Of a stretch of DNA of 64,000 nt, positions 27,902 through 35,978 are shown one piece after another. The notes below the pieces were generated by a model that worked only from the letters and a program-made list of their open reading frames with translations, had not been told where the DNA came from and did not search any database. Source of the stretch: Chryseobacterium soli (lineage in GTDB: Bacteria > Bacteroidota > Bacteroidia > Flavobacteriales > Weeksellaceae); NCBI RefSeq assembly GCF_000737705.1, contig NZ_JPRH01000001.1, positions 1,087,103 to 1,151,102 of the forward strand, in the 5' to 3' direction. The position numbers and the translations under genes were made by a program. How positions within the stretch are numbered: the first letter of the stretch is position 1; every line of letters begins with the position of its first letter.

Positions 27902-28273
27902 TTACTCTCCTTTAATAAACATTTCCTCAATCTGCTGCATTAGCTTCTTAATAGAATAAGGTTTTGTTACATAAGCGTCGGCGCCCATTTCCAGACCTTT
28001 TAAGATATCTTTCGGGTTGTTTTTTGCACTCAGAAAAATGACTTTTGTATCTTTCAATTCTGTGTCCTGTCTGATAATATCTAATGTGCTGTAGCCGTCT
28101 AAATTCGGCATCATGATGTCCAGAAGAATAACATCGGGAACCATTGTTTTAAGGAAATCCAATACTTCCGTTCCGTCTCTAGCTATATATACATCATAAC
28201 CGTTCTTTTTGAAACTGTATTCCAGTGACATTAAAATTTTATGTTCATCGTCCGCAATGATGATCTTTTTCAT
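27902..28273 (-). CDS. Receiver-only response regulator
   Basis: A 123-residue single REC domain with Asp8-Asp9, phospho-acceptor Asp52 (DVILLDIMMPNLDG), Ser at the T-loop (FLSAKN) and the KPY lysine (about 104). There is no output domain. It overlaps the histidine kinase gene by four bases (ATGA), so it is that kinase's partner. In Vibrio and Pseudomonas the CrbS partner CrbR carries a DNA-binding domain; here the output must come from another protein or from receiver-protein contacts. Confidence 0.9.
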   Translation of the reverse strand: MKKIIIADDEHKILMSLEYSFKKNGYDVYIARDGTEVLDFLKTMVPDVILLDIMMPNLDGYSTLDIIRQDTELKDTKVIFLSAKNNPKDILKGLEMGADAYVTKPYSIKKLMQQIEEMFIKGE

Positions 28274-30978
28274 ACTGTACTTTGGTTTTGTTCAACTTCA
28301 TCTTGTATTTCTTTTTCGGGAAGGGTAATCGTGAAGGTTACTCCCAATCCGCTGTTTTCGGCTTTTATAGTTCCGTGGTGGGCTTCTATGATCTTTTTTG
28401 AAATCGCCAGACCAAGCCCGCTTCCGGTAGGTTTTAAAATATTCTGATTTCTGGACTGATAAAATTTGTCAAAAATCATTTCAAGATCTTCCTCAGGAAT
28501 TGTTTTTCCGGTATTGAAGATTTTAATAATCAATTCATTTTCCTTTTCAGATAACTTTGCTTGTATCGTTCCCTGTTCATCTGTAAATTTTAGGGCGTTT
28601 CCCAAAATATTCTGGAACAGTTGAATCATTCTTGCTTCATCATATTCAAAAATATAATGATTCAGGAGATCTACCTCACTTAAATGAATGTTTTTTTGTT
28701 GGATGAGGTGAAGCAGGGGATTGACTGCTTTTTTATAAGTGTCAATAATATTGTTTTTTCCGATGTGCAGAACGATTTCACCATGCTGGAGCTTATCAAG
28801 ATAAAGAATATCGTTGATGATTTCACTCAATCTGTCTGATTCCGTAATGATGTTGTTTAAAAATTCTTTTTTGATGTCTAACGGAATATCATCATCATCC
28901 GCTAAAATTTCTCCGGCTGAACGTATTGCGGTAATGGGAGTTCTTAATTCATGGGCAACCGAATCCAGGAAATCATCTTTCTGACGGTCTTTGATGATGA
29001 GGTTTTCGTTGGCTGCTCTTAATTCATGAGAAAGGAGCTTAAGTTCATCAGACTGTTCCGTTAGTTTTTTATTGATGGTGATATTTTCTTTAGATTCCTC
29101 GAGAATGTTTAAAACCTCCTTTAAAGATATCTTGTCTTCTTTCGTTACCCCTTCGATCAGGATTTTTGCCGAAGCGGTTCCGATTCTTCCTGCCAGAAGA
29201 TTTTCTGAAAATTTGATAAACCTTGAATCTGCCGTTTCAGTTTTTGAATCGATATTGTATTTTAAATTAAATATTCTCAACGCCTGTTCGGTTTTATTTT
29301 TACCTAAAAAACGCTCCAGAATATTTTTAATATCAGAAACATAGGCGGTTCCGCGCCAGATAAATGCATTTTCGTGGTTTTGGATATATTTATCGATATC
29401 AACATACAGTTCAGCAAAATTCCTTTCGCGGTAATTACCTTTGATGCTCACTGAAATAATAGCAAATAAACTGGTATTGACTAACATCGACCAGAAAAAG
29501 ATCTGCGGGATTCTGCTTAAATAAGGAATGCTGAAAAAATTAAAAACATCATAAATACCTCGTAAAGCCCCCTTGAATTCCTGATTGTAGGAAAAATAAT
29601 ACTGTGGAATGATCAATCCGAAATAGCAAATCGCCAATCCGGCAAGAAGTCCTGTGATGGCCCCTTTGTAGCTTCCCCTTCTCCAGAAAAGTGCTCCGAA
29701 AAATGCCGGCGCCAGTTGTCCGATCACTACAAAAGAAATCAATCCTACAGAATCCAGTGACGTTTTAAGGATAAAATATTTATAAAACCCAAATGCCATA
29801 AGCACCAGCGCGAAAATACTTATCTTTCTGATATTGGTGATGGTTCTTGTATTTTGAACCTCATGTTCTGATTTGAATTTCCCTAACAATCCATAAGGAA
29901 TGATCAGGTTGTTGGTAAGCATGATCGATAAGGTGATGGCAGAAATAATAATCATTGAAATGGAAGAGCTTAATCCACCCAGAAATACCAATACGGTGAT
30001 TAATGTATTGCCAAAATGCTGCGGAATCAGGATAGAGTAGAATTCAGGATTTACATTCTGTCCATTAAAAATAAGTCTTCCGCCCCATGCAATAGGAAAA
30101 ATGAAAATGGTAAAAATCAAAAGATAAAGCGGGAAAAACCAGATAGCGGTTTTGATATGTTTTTCCTGTCTGTTTTCAACGATAGCGGTATGAAATTGCC
30201 GCGGAAGAATACAGATTGCTGTGGCTGAAATCATGCATAAAACCATCCAGTTTAAAGCACCTTCAATTCCGTTAAACGTGTTTTTTTGTTTAAAATCTTT
30301 GAACTGACTGGCTTTTTCATAAATATCTGTAAATCCGTCAAAAGCAAAATAGATCACAAAAAGCCCTAAAATAATGATAAAAAACAGCTTTAAAAAACTC
30401 TCTAAAGCGATAGCAGAAATGATTCCGAGACGTTTTTCCGATGCATCCACATACCGCGTTCCGTAATAAGAGGAAAACAGGGCAATCAAAACAACGACAA
30501 AAGTTGCATTATCAGTCAGTATATTTTTTGACATTGGGGTTTCTGTCACTAAATGAAAGGTTTCTGAAATCGCTTTGATCTGCAATCCAATGTAAGGAAC
30601 AATGGCGAAAAGACAGACAATGGTAATAATAGCACTGAAACTTCTGCTGTTTCCGTAGCGTAAAGAGATAAAATCGGCAAGACTGCTTATTTTATTCACT
30701 CTGGAAATTCTTACAATGCGGGTATTGATGAAAATCCATGCGGGAATAATCATAACAGGACCGATGTAGATCGGAAGATAGTTAAGCCCGCTTGTAGCCG
30801 CTACTCCAATACTTCCGTAATAAGTCCATGCCGTACAGTATACAGCAAGTGATAAAGCGTAAATATAAGGATTGTTGATCCAGATTTTACTCCTTTTTTT
30901 CTCAGCCAGATGGGCAACCAGGAACAAAAGTGCCAGGTAGAGCAAGACAACGATAAATAAAGCAAAACTACTCATCAT
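28270..30978 (-). CDS. SLC5 transporter-histidine kinase hybrid (CrbS/CbrA type)
   Basis: A 902-residue sensor. Residues about 1-530 form a 12-13-helix sodium/solute symporter-like (SLC5) module. Residues about 545-630 match a STAC-like linker (ERFLGKNKTEQALRIF to LLAGRIGTASAKILIEG). A coiled coil follows, then HisKA with SVAHELRTPITAIR (His676) and HATPase with NILGNALKF, NTGKTIPEEDLEMIFDKFYQ and GSGLGLAISKKI. All catalytic boxes are intact. CrbS homologues control acs in Vibrio and Pseudomonas. Here the gene is in the same run as acs and prpE, so a role in sensing or taking up acetate or propionate is a good inference. Confidence 0.9.
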   Translation of the reverse strand: MMSSFALFIVVLLYLALLFLVAHLAEKKRSKIWINNPYIYALSLAVYCTAWTYYGSIGVAATSGLNYLPIYIGPVMIIPAWIFINTRIVRISRVNKISSLADFISLRYGNSRSFSAIITIVCLFAIVPYIGLQIKAISETFHLVTETPMSKNILTDNATFVVVLIALFSSYYGTRYVDASEKRLGIISAIALESFLKLFFIIILGLFVIYFAFDGFTDIYEKASQFKDFKQKNTFNGIEGALNWMVLCMISATAICILPRQFHTAIVENRQEKHIKTAIWFFPLYLLIFTIFIFPIAWGGRLIFNGQNVNPEFYSILIPQHFGNTLITVLVFLGGLSSSISMIIISAITLSIMLTNNLIIPYGLLGKFKSEHEVQNTRTITNIRKISIFALVLMAFGFYKYFILKTSLDSVGLISFVVIGQLAPAFFGALFWRRGSYKGAITGLLAGLAICYFGLIIPQYYFSYNQEFKGALRGIYDVFNFFSIPYLSRIPQIFFWSMLVNTSLFAIISVSIKGNYRERNFAELYVDIDKYIQNHENAFIWRGTAYVSDIKNILERFLGKNKTEQALRIFNLKYNIDSKTETADSRFIKFSENLLAGRIGTASAKILIEGVTKEDKISLKEVLNILEESKENITINKKLTEQSDELKLLSHELRAANENLIIKDRQKDDFLDSVAHELRTPITAIRSAGEILADDDDIPLDIKKEFLNNIITESDRLSEIINDILYLDKLQHGEIVLHIGKNNIIDTYKKAVNPLLHLIQQKNIHLSEVDLLNHYIFEYDEARMIQLFQNILGNALKFTDEQGTIQAKLSEKENELIIKIFNTGKTIPEEDLEMIFDKFYQSRNQNILKPTGSGLGLAISKKIIEAHHGTIKAENSGLGVTFTITLPEKEIQDEVEQNQSTV

Positions 30979-31162
30979 ATCTTTTTACGATTACAAAAGA
31001 TACAATGATAGAGATCATCCATACAGCGAACATATAGATCAGAATGGTTGGATATCCGAAAACCTCCCTTTCACTGTTAAACAACAGTGAGATAGGAATG
31101 CTGAAAGCAATCATCAGTCCGATGCTCAGGATAATCAGTTTTTGTTCGTGTCTTTTTTTCAT
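30968..31162 (-). CDS. Small two-helix membrane protein next to the SLC5 kinase
   Basis: A 64-residue protein with a charged start (MKKRHEQK) and two membrane helices (about 9-27 and 37-58), ending KRYDE. The size, the GYP turn and the place directly before an SLC5 protein resemble the small DUF3311-type partners of sodium:solute symporters; I cannot confirm the family. It overlaps the sensor gene by 11 bases, so translation is likely coupled. A role as accessory subunit of the SLC5 module is inference. Confidence 0.7.
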   Translation of the reverse strand: MKKRHEQKLIILSIGLMIAFSIPISLLFNSEREVFGYPTILIYMFAVWMISIIVSFVIVKRYDE

Positions 31163-31224
31163 GAGTAATAAGAGACCATTGATGAGTGCCTATATAGAAA
31201 ACTCATCAATGATCAATATGATTG

Positions 31225-31452
31225 TTAAGCTTTGTCGTCCGAATATTCACCAGTTAACGCATAATATCCGAAAATTGCCAGTCCACCGGAGATAATGGGC
31301 ATCAGTACAAACATAATAATGATCCCGAATACCAGATCCTCCTGTTTTCCTGAGGTAATTTTTGGAATCCCCATGACAGTAATTCCAAAATATCCCACCA
31401 CCAAAGCCATTAAGATCCAGAGAATGCCAAATATTTTTTTTAGTCCGTTCAT
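31225..31452 (-). CDS. Small two-helix membrane protein after the MHS transporter
   Basis: A 75-residue protein with hydrophobic helices at about 5-27 and 41-66 and a short acidic tail (TGEYSDDKA). I do not recognise a family with certainty. It lies 43 bases after the MHS-type transporter and 62 before the other small protein, all on one strand. The position suggests it is an accessory protein of one of the two transporter-like neighbours. Confidence 0.65.
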   Translation of the reverse strand: MNGLKKIFGILWILMALVVGYFGITVMGIPKITSGKQEDLVFGIIIMFVLMPIISGGLAIFGYYALTGEYSDDKA

Positions 31453-31495
31453 TTTAGTAGTATTAAAATTAATAAAAATTTAAGTGATTCAATGT

Positions 31496-33067
31496 TTAAT
31501 CGTGAATATTATTGTTCTTATTTTTAAGATATATTAATCCTATCAATAAGCAGACAGCAGCTACCCCAATCGGATACCAAAGTCCCTGAAGATACCATGT
31601 CGGATGTCCTGCATCTTTTCCTACCGTCACCAGATAAGTGGCAACTGCCGGAAGAAGTCCTCCAAACACCCCGTTACCGATGTGATAGGGCAGCGACATT
31701 GAGGTATAACGGATTCTCACCGGGAACATTTCTACAAGGAATGCTGCGATCGGACCATACACCATGGTAACAAATATCACCTGGATAAATACAAGGAATA
31801 CAAGATACCATTTCGTATCATCACTCAGTCGTAATGATTGTGAAACTTTCGGTTCCTCAGCTTTGCCTTCTTTTATCACCGGCCCGCTGGCAGACCAGTG
31901 GACAATACTGTCTTTTTTGATTAATGTTCCGTCTGTAAACAAGGTTTCTTTATGAAAAGTAATCAAACTGTCTGAAGCAATATCTTTGTGGATTTTAGCG
32001 GTTCTTTTTTCTGTAATTCCGTTCGCAGCAACCGTTTTGCTTTCAAGATTAATGCTCTTGTACATGCTGTCGTAAATAGGGCGGTACGATAAAATGGCTA
32101 CCAGCATTCCCGTCATCATAATGGCTTTTCGTCCGATCTTATCCGAAAGCCATCCGAAAAACACAAAAAAAGGAGTCCCTAAAAGCAATGCAGTAGCCAT
32201 CAGGGAATCAACCTGTGCTGATTCTACATTCATTACCTTTTGTAGGAAACTCATCGCATAAAACTGTCCGGTATACCAGATGACCCCCTGACCCATTGCA
32301 GCACCAAATAGTGCCAGCAGTACAAATTTGAAATTGTATTTATTGCCGAAGCTTTCTTTTAAAGGATTTTTAGAAGTCTTTCCCTCGCTTTTTGCTTTGG
32401 CGAAAAGGGGAGATTCTTTCATGTTTTTTCTGATCACATACGAAACTCCGACCATTAAAATAGAGATCCAGAACGGAACTCGCCATCCCCAGGAATCGAA
32501 TTCATCTGCCGAAAGGGTGTTTTTCGTAATCAAAATAACAATCAGTGAAATGAAAAGTCCCGCTGTAGCAGTAGTTTGGATCCATGAAGTCCAATAACCT
32601 CTTCTGTGAGGTTGTGCATATTCTGCAACATAAGTGGCAGCGCCTCCATATTCTCCTCCTAATGCTAATCCCTGCAGTAATCTTAAAATTAAAACCAAAA
32701 CAGGAGCCATAAATCCGATGGTTTCATAACTTGGAATACATCCGATCAGGAAAGTGGAAAACCCCATGATTAATAACGTAACAAGGAAGGTGTATTTTCT
32801 TCCGATGATGTCTCCTAATCTCCCAAAAAACAAGGCTCCAAAAGGCCTTACGACAAACCCTGCTGCGAATGTAGCCAGAGTGGATAAAAATGCTGCCGTA
32901 GGATTATCTGCCGGGAAAAATTTTGTAGCTAAAACAACGGCTAGACTTCCAAAAATATAGAAGTCGTACCATTCTATCAGGGTGCCGAGTGATGACGCAG
33001 TAATCACACTCCATATCGTGCGGTTTTTCTGCTTTTCGGTCATGTTATCGTATTGGATTTCGCTCAT
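31496..33067 (-). CDS. MFS transporter, metabolite:H+ symporter (ProP/ShiA-like)
   Basis: A 523-residue MHS-family importer. SSLGTLIEWYDFYIFGSLA (25-43), FGRLGDIIGRKYTFLVTL (about 81-98) and RLLQGLALGGEYGGAATYVAEYA (about 128-150) are family hallmarks. It is about 80 residues longer than ProP or KgtP because of a soluble insert between helices 8 and 9 (about residues 335-425), which contains many Lys, Asp and Ser residues and no membrane segment. Given acs and prpE downstream, a short-chain carboxylate is the likely cargo. Confidence 0.85.
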   Translation of the reverse strand: MSEIQYDNMTEKQKNRTIWSVITASSLGTLIEWYDFYIFGSLAVVLATKFFPADNPTAAFLSTLATFAAGFVVRPFGALFFGRLGDIIGRKYTFLVTLLIMGFSTFLIGCIPSYETIGFMAPVLVLILRLLQGLALGGEYGGAATYVAEYAQPHRRGYWTSWIQTTATAGLFISLIVILITKNTLSADEFDSWGWRVPFWISILMVGVSYVIRKNMKESPLFAKAKSEGKTSKNPLKESFGNKYNFKFVLLALFGAAMGQGVIWYTGQFYAMSFLQKVMNVESAQVDSLMATALLLGTPFFVFFGWLSDKIGRKAIMMTGMLVAILSYRPIYDSMYKSINLESKTVAANGITEKRTAKIHKDIASDSLITFHKETLFTDGTLIKKDSIVHWSASGPVIKEGKAEEPKVSQSLRLSDDTKWYLVFLVFIQVIFVTMVYGPIAAFLVEMFPVRIRYTSMSLPYHIGNGVFGGLLPAVATYLVTVGKDAGHPTWYLQGLWYPIGVAAVCLLIGLIYLKNKNNNIHD

Positions 33068-33117
33068 AGTATTTGATTTTAGATAGTAGTTAAAAGTGAT
33101 AGTTCATCCTGTTTTTC

Positions 33118-34497
33118 TTACAGATAAATTTGAAACTGAAGAATAAATTCGCCTTTTGAAGAAGGTTTTTCTGTCGGGCTGTTATATACCGGTCTGGTTG
33201 AATATTGGGTAGTGATCTTAGCGTGATGTCCATCGATAAGCCAGTTGGCACCGACATCGAATTGTGAAGAAGATTTGTCAAACGCCTCAAAATTTTTATA
33301 GGTGTAAGCTGCAAAAGGTTGAATCCTTATTTTTGGTTTTTCTGTCTGGCTTGGTAAAAGCAATCCGGCCTGTGCGTAGATAATATTACCTGTTCCGATG
33401 GTGGGTTGTAGATTTCCCGGGCCGGCGATCGCTTTATTTCCGATAAAATTAGGATCAGTGGAAGCGATATTCATAATTCCCAGATTTCTTATGTAATTCG
33501 GTCCGAATTGGTAATTGTAATAGCCTGCATACGCTGAAACGGCCATTTTGTGCTTAGCATTTCCAAGAGGTATATCCGCAAAAGCATCTACCGCTACAAG
33601 AGTAATGTCGTGTTTTTCTACGGTTGAATTCACTGAAGTTCTTGTTCCGTCTGCCTGATGATAAAAGCCGGCACCTACATTGAAAACTTTCTTTGTTCCC
33701 AGATAAGAACCCACTTTAAAGGGTAATGTATTCGATTCCTCATCAAGAAACTGATATTCCACATATCCGGCTTTTGAAAAGCTGGGATTTCCGTTGTTGT
33801 CTACCGCGACAGCTTTCGAAGGATCTGTTACATTCACTGGAACCAGATCCGTAGCAAAAGGTTTGTTTAAACTGAACCGGTACTCCAGTTTTCCATACTT
33901 TCCTTTAGCAAACATTCCCAGCTGCCTTGCAAATTGGTCTGAATTATCAATTAAAGGCCATGAAAAGATAGGGGAGTCTATGGTAAGAAAATTTAAGGTG
34001 GACCCCATTGTCATTCGGGAAAGTCCCATATAGTAATGCAGTCCGGCACCGAAAGATAAACTGAATTTTCCGGCTTCCCCAGGTAAAATAACTGCATATT
34101 CGTTCCATGCATCATGGAAGAATAGTTGAGGTTTTTTTCCGTTTCCATAGCCACCAGTTCCGGTTGTTCCCGAAGCACCTCCATTGATGAAGGTCTGGTT
34201 GTTGATTCCGAAATGAACCAGGATCATATATCTTTTAGAAATCTGAGCGTACGCCAAGGCGCGTAATCTTCGGTTTCCCAGGCTCCAGGAATTGTCAGTA
34301 GCTTCTCCGCCCACCATACTCCCAGGGTTCATTTGGGTGTTTCTTACCCAAAACTGGTCCCAGAGAATGAACCTGACGTATTTGTCGCCTTGTGGAGTAA
34401 TGTTTAATTTCAACCCGCTTCCATAATCAGGAGAGCCTTGTGAATAGAGTGAACTGCTAATTAATGCTAATCCAATAAATGTGAGTATTTTATTCAT
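33118..34497 (-). CDS. Outer-membrane porin-like beta-barrel
   Basis: A 459-residue protein with the signal peptide MNKILTFIGLALISSSLYSQ and alternating hydrophobic/polar strands throughout, ending in an amphipathic strand (FILQFQIYL). Strand-like segments include RYMILVHFGINNQ, KLEYRFSLNKPF and FNVGAGFYHQ. It is probably a 16-stranded porin. It is first in the minus-strand run, 50 bases before the MHS transporter, so it likely admits the same small acids across the outer membrane. Confidence 0.75.
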   Translation of the reverse strand: MNKILTFIGLALISSSLYSQGSPDYGSGLKLNITPQGDKYVRFILWDQFWVRNTQMNPGSMVGGEATDNSWSLGNRRLRALAYAQISKRYMILVHFGINNQTFINGGASGTTGTGGYGNGKKPQLFFHDAWNEYAVILPGEAGKFSLSFGAGLHYYMGLSRMTMGSTLNFLTIDSPIFSWPLIDNSDQFARQLGMFAKGKYGKLEYRFSLNKPFATDLVPVNVTDPSKAVAVDNNGNPSFSKAGYVEYQFLDEESNTLPFKVGSYLGTKKVFNVGAGFYHQADGTRTSVNSTVEKHDITLVAVDAFADIPLGNAKHKMAVSAYAGYYNYQFGPNYIRNLGIMNIASTDPNFIGNKAIAGPGNLQPTIGTGNIIYAQAGLLLPSQTEKPKIRIQPFAAYTYKNFEAFDKSSSQFDVGANWLIDGHHAKITTQYSTRPVYNSPTEKPSSKGEFILQFQIYL

Positions 34498-34589
34498 AAA
34501 TTATCAATTTTTTGGCGTTAATTTTGTGAATGCCAAATTGTAATTAATTATTTATGTATAAAAATTTAATATATATTAATGGTAATAGT

Positions 34590-34721
34590 ATAGTTGTTGG
34601 TTAATAGTTGTTGGTTATTGGTGTTTGGCTGTTGGTGTTTAGTATTGAATACTTGGTGTTTAGTCTATTTGTAAAGTTGGTAGTCTGAAATCTGATGTCT
34701 GGCGTCTAATGTCTGACTATC
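34590..34721. repeat. Heptad-periodic intergenic repeat, long copy
   Basis: About 130 bases of 7-bp-periodic units: repeated GTTGTTGGTTA, then GTGTTTGGCTGTTGGTGTTTAG, a spacer and TCTGAAATCTGATGTCTGG. It separates the porin promoter region from the InsA-like gene and is the longest copy of the two-part form. Confidence 0.8.
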
Positions 34722-34728
34722 CAAACCT

Positions 34729-35145
34729 CTACTTCTTAAACCTCTCCCACTTAATCAGCATGTATTTGTCTGCAAACTGAGTGATAATAATGCCGGAATC
34801 TTTAAGGTTTTCTTCCTTAGCAATGTAATCCACTAATTCGTGCTGCTTTAAAATTTTATATACCGGATGGAACTCAGAATGAGGAGGCCTTGTGATGTTG
34901 TATTTCTTAATCCATGAGCTTATGGTGACATGAGAAACGCCTATAATACGTTCTATTTCACGGTAGCTTAATCCTTCCAGATACAATTGAAGGGCCTTGG
35001 TTACATAGTAATCATCAATCTTTTTGCCTAATTTTTTTACCGTAAAATAATAATTACAGTCCTTACAGTGGAAGCGTTGCTTCTCATTGACAATACCGCT
35101 TTTTACAATTTTGTCACTGTTGCATTTGGGGCATTTCTTTTCCAT
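34729..35145 (-). CDS. InsA-like zinc-ribbon/HTH protein
   Basis: A 138-residue protein from the ATG at 35145; the frame extends 86 codons further but that part is AT-rich and unlike protein. Residues 5-36 form a zinc ribbon (CPKCNSDKIVKSG and FHCKDCNYYF). Residues about 55-83 form a helix-turn-helix (LEGLSYREIERIIGVSHVTI). This is the layout of IS1 InsA. No InsB transposase or terminal inverted repeats were found, and the C-terminal 50 residues are not transposase-like. It looks like a stand-alone DNA-binding protein, perhaps domesticated. It is divergent from the arginine operon with 158 bases between. Confidence 0.75.
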   Translation of the reverse strand: MEKKCPKCNSDKIVKSGIVNEKQRFHCKDCNYYFTVKKLGKKIDDYYVTKALQLYLEGLSYREIERIIGVSHVTISSWIKKYNITRPPHSEFHPVYKILKQHELVDYIAKEENLKDSGIIITQFADKYMLIKWERFKK

Positions 35146-35153
35146 GTATAGTA

Positions 35154-35189
35154 TTTTAGCAAATATATAATAATTTAGCAAATTTATAA
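35154..35189 (-). promoter_or_regulatory. Two direct repeats with -7 boxes before the InsA-like gene
   Basis: The motif TTTAGCAAAT(A/T)TATAA occurs twice, 19 bases apart (35154-35170 and 35173-35189). Each contains a minus-strand TAnnTTTG box (35160-35167 and 35179-35186). They may be tandem promoters or a repeated operator. Confidence 0.5.
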
Positions 35190-35249
35190 AAATCAAATAA
35201 GATATATTATCTTGTAAAATAGATTTAAACGAAAAAAATATCTTTTTAA

Positions 35250-35282
35250 TTTGGATTGTAAAGTTATTATGCTTTAAATTTG
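35250..35282 (+). promoter_or_regulatory. Promoter of the arginine operon
   Basis: TTTG (35250-35253), 21-base spacer, TAAATTTG (35275-35282). Both elements match the Bacteroidota consensus. It lies 21 bases before the GNAT gene ATG. Confidence 0.7.
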
Positions 35283-35303
35283 CCAAAAAATTCAGATAAA
35301 TAA

Positions 35304-35978
35304 ATGGAAATAGAAGTTTCCTCATGCGAACATCTAATGTATGTGAGTGAAATACAGCAGGAAATGTATGATTCTGCGCAGCGTAGAGGAACGGGAATCG
35401 CAAAACGTTCCATCGAATATTTAAGTAAAAAGATTTCGGAAGGCAATGCTGTGGTGGCTACCGAAAATGGGGAATGGGTAGGTTTCTGTTATATTGAAAC
35501 CTGGTCACATGGTCAGTTTGTGGCAAACTCAGGGTTAATCGTTTCTCCGAAATTCAGGAACAGAGGTGTTGCAACCCTGATTAAAAATAGGGTTTTCCAG
35601 TTGTCGAGAGAAAAATATCCTACTGCAAAGGTGTTTGGATTAACAACAGGTCTTGCGGTAATGAAAATAAACAGCGACTTAGGGTATAAGCCGGTTATTT
35701 ATTCTGAACTCACACAGGATGAAGAGTTTTGGAACGGTTGTAAGAACTGTGTGAATTATGAAATTTTAATGATGAAGGAACGCAAGAACTGTCTGTGTAC
35801 AGCAATGCTTTTCGTTCCTGATAACAAGATAGATAAAGAGGCTGAAAATATTCAGTCCAAAGAAAAAGAAAGTAGTGAGGTAAGCCGGGCAGAGGAAAAA
35901 TCTGCGGAAGAATTACCTCTTATAATGAATAATAATAAAAAGAATACAGATGAAAAAGAAAGTAGTCTTAGCGTTTAG
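35304..35978 (+). CDS. GNAT-family N-acyltransferase leading the arg operon
   Basis: A 224-residue protein. Residues about 1-150 are a GNAT fold with the acyl-CoA-binding motif VSPKFRNRGVATLIKN (about 79-94) and a late GLAVMKINSDLGYKPV segment. The last 60 residues are charged, low in complexity and probably unstructured. As the first gene of a complete arginine operon that otherwise lacks argA or argJ, it is the best candidate for N-acylglutamate synthase; whether it uses acetyl-CoA or succinyl-CoA is open. Its end overlaps argG by 29 bases. Confidence 0.75.
   Translation: MEIEVSSCEHLMYVSEIQQEMYDSAQRRGTGIAKRSIEYLSKKISEGNAVVATENGEWVGFCYIETWSHGQFVANSGLIVSPKFRNRGVATLIKNRVFQLSREKYPTAKVFGLTTGLAVMKINSDLGYKPVIYSELTQDEEFWNGCKNCVNYEILMMKERKNCLCTAMLFVPDNKIDKEAENIQSKEKESSEVSRAEEKSAEELPLIMNNNKKNTDEKESSLSV

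Noticed and set aside
34729..35145. Complete IS1-type insertion sequence
   Set aside because: No InsB frame, terminal inverted repeats or target duplication was found around the InsA-like gene.
35146..35403. N-terminal extension of the InsA-like protein
   Set aside because: The extra 86 codons overlap the arg promoter and the start of the GNAT gene and are AT-rich; MEKKCPKC at 35145 is the natural start.
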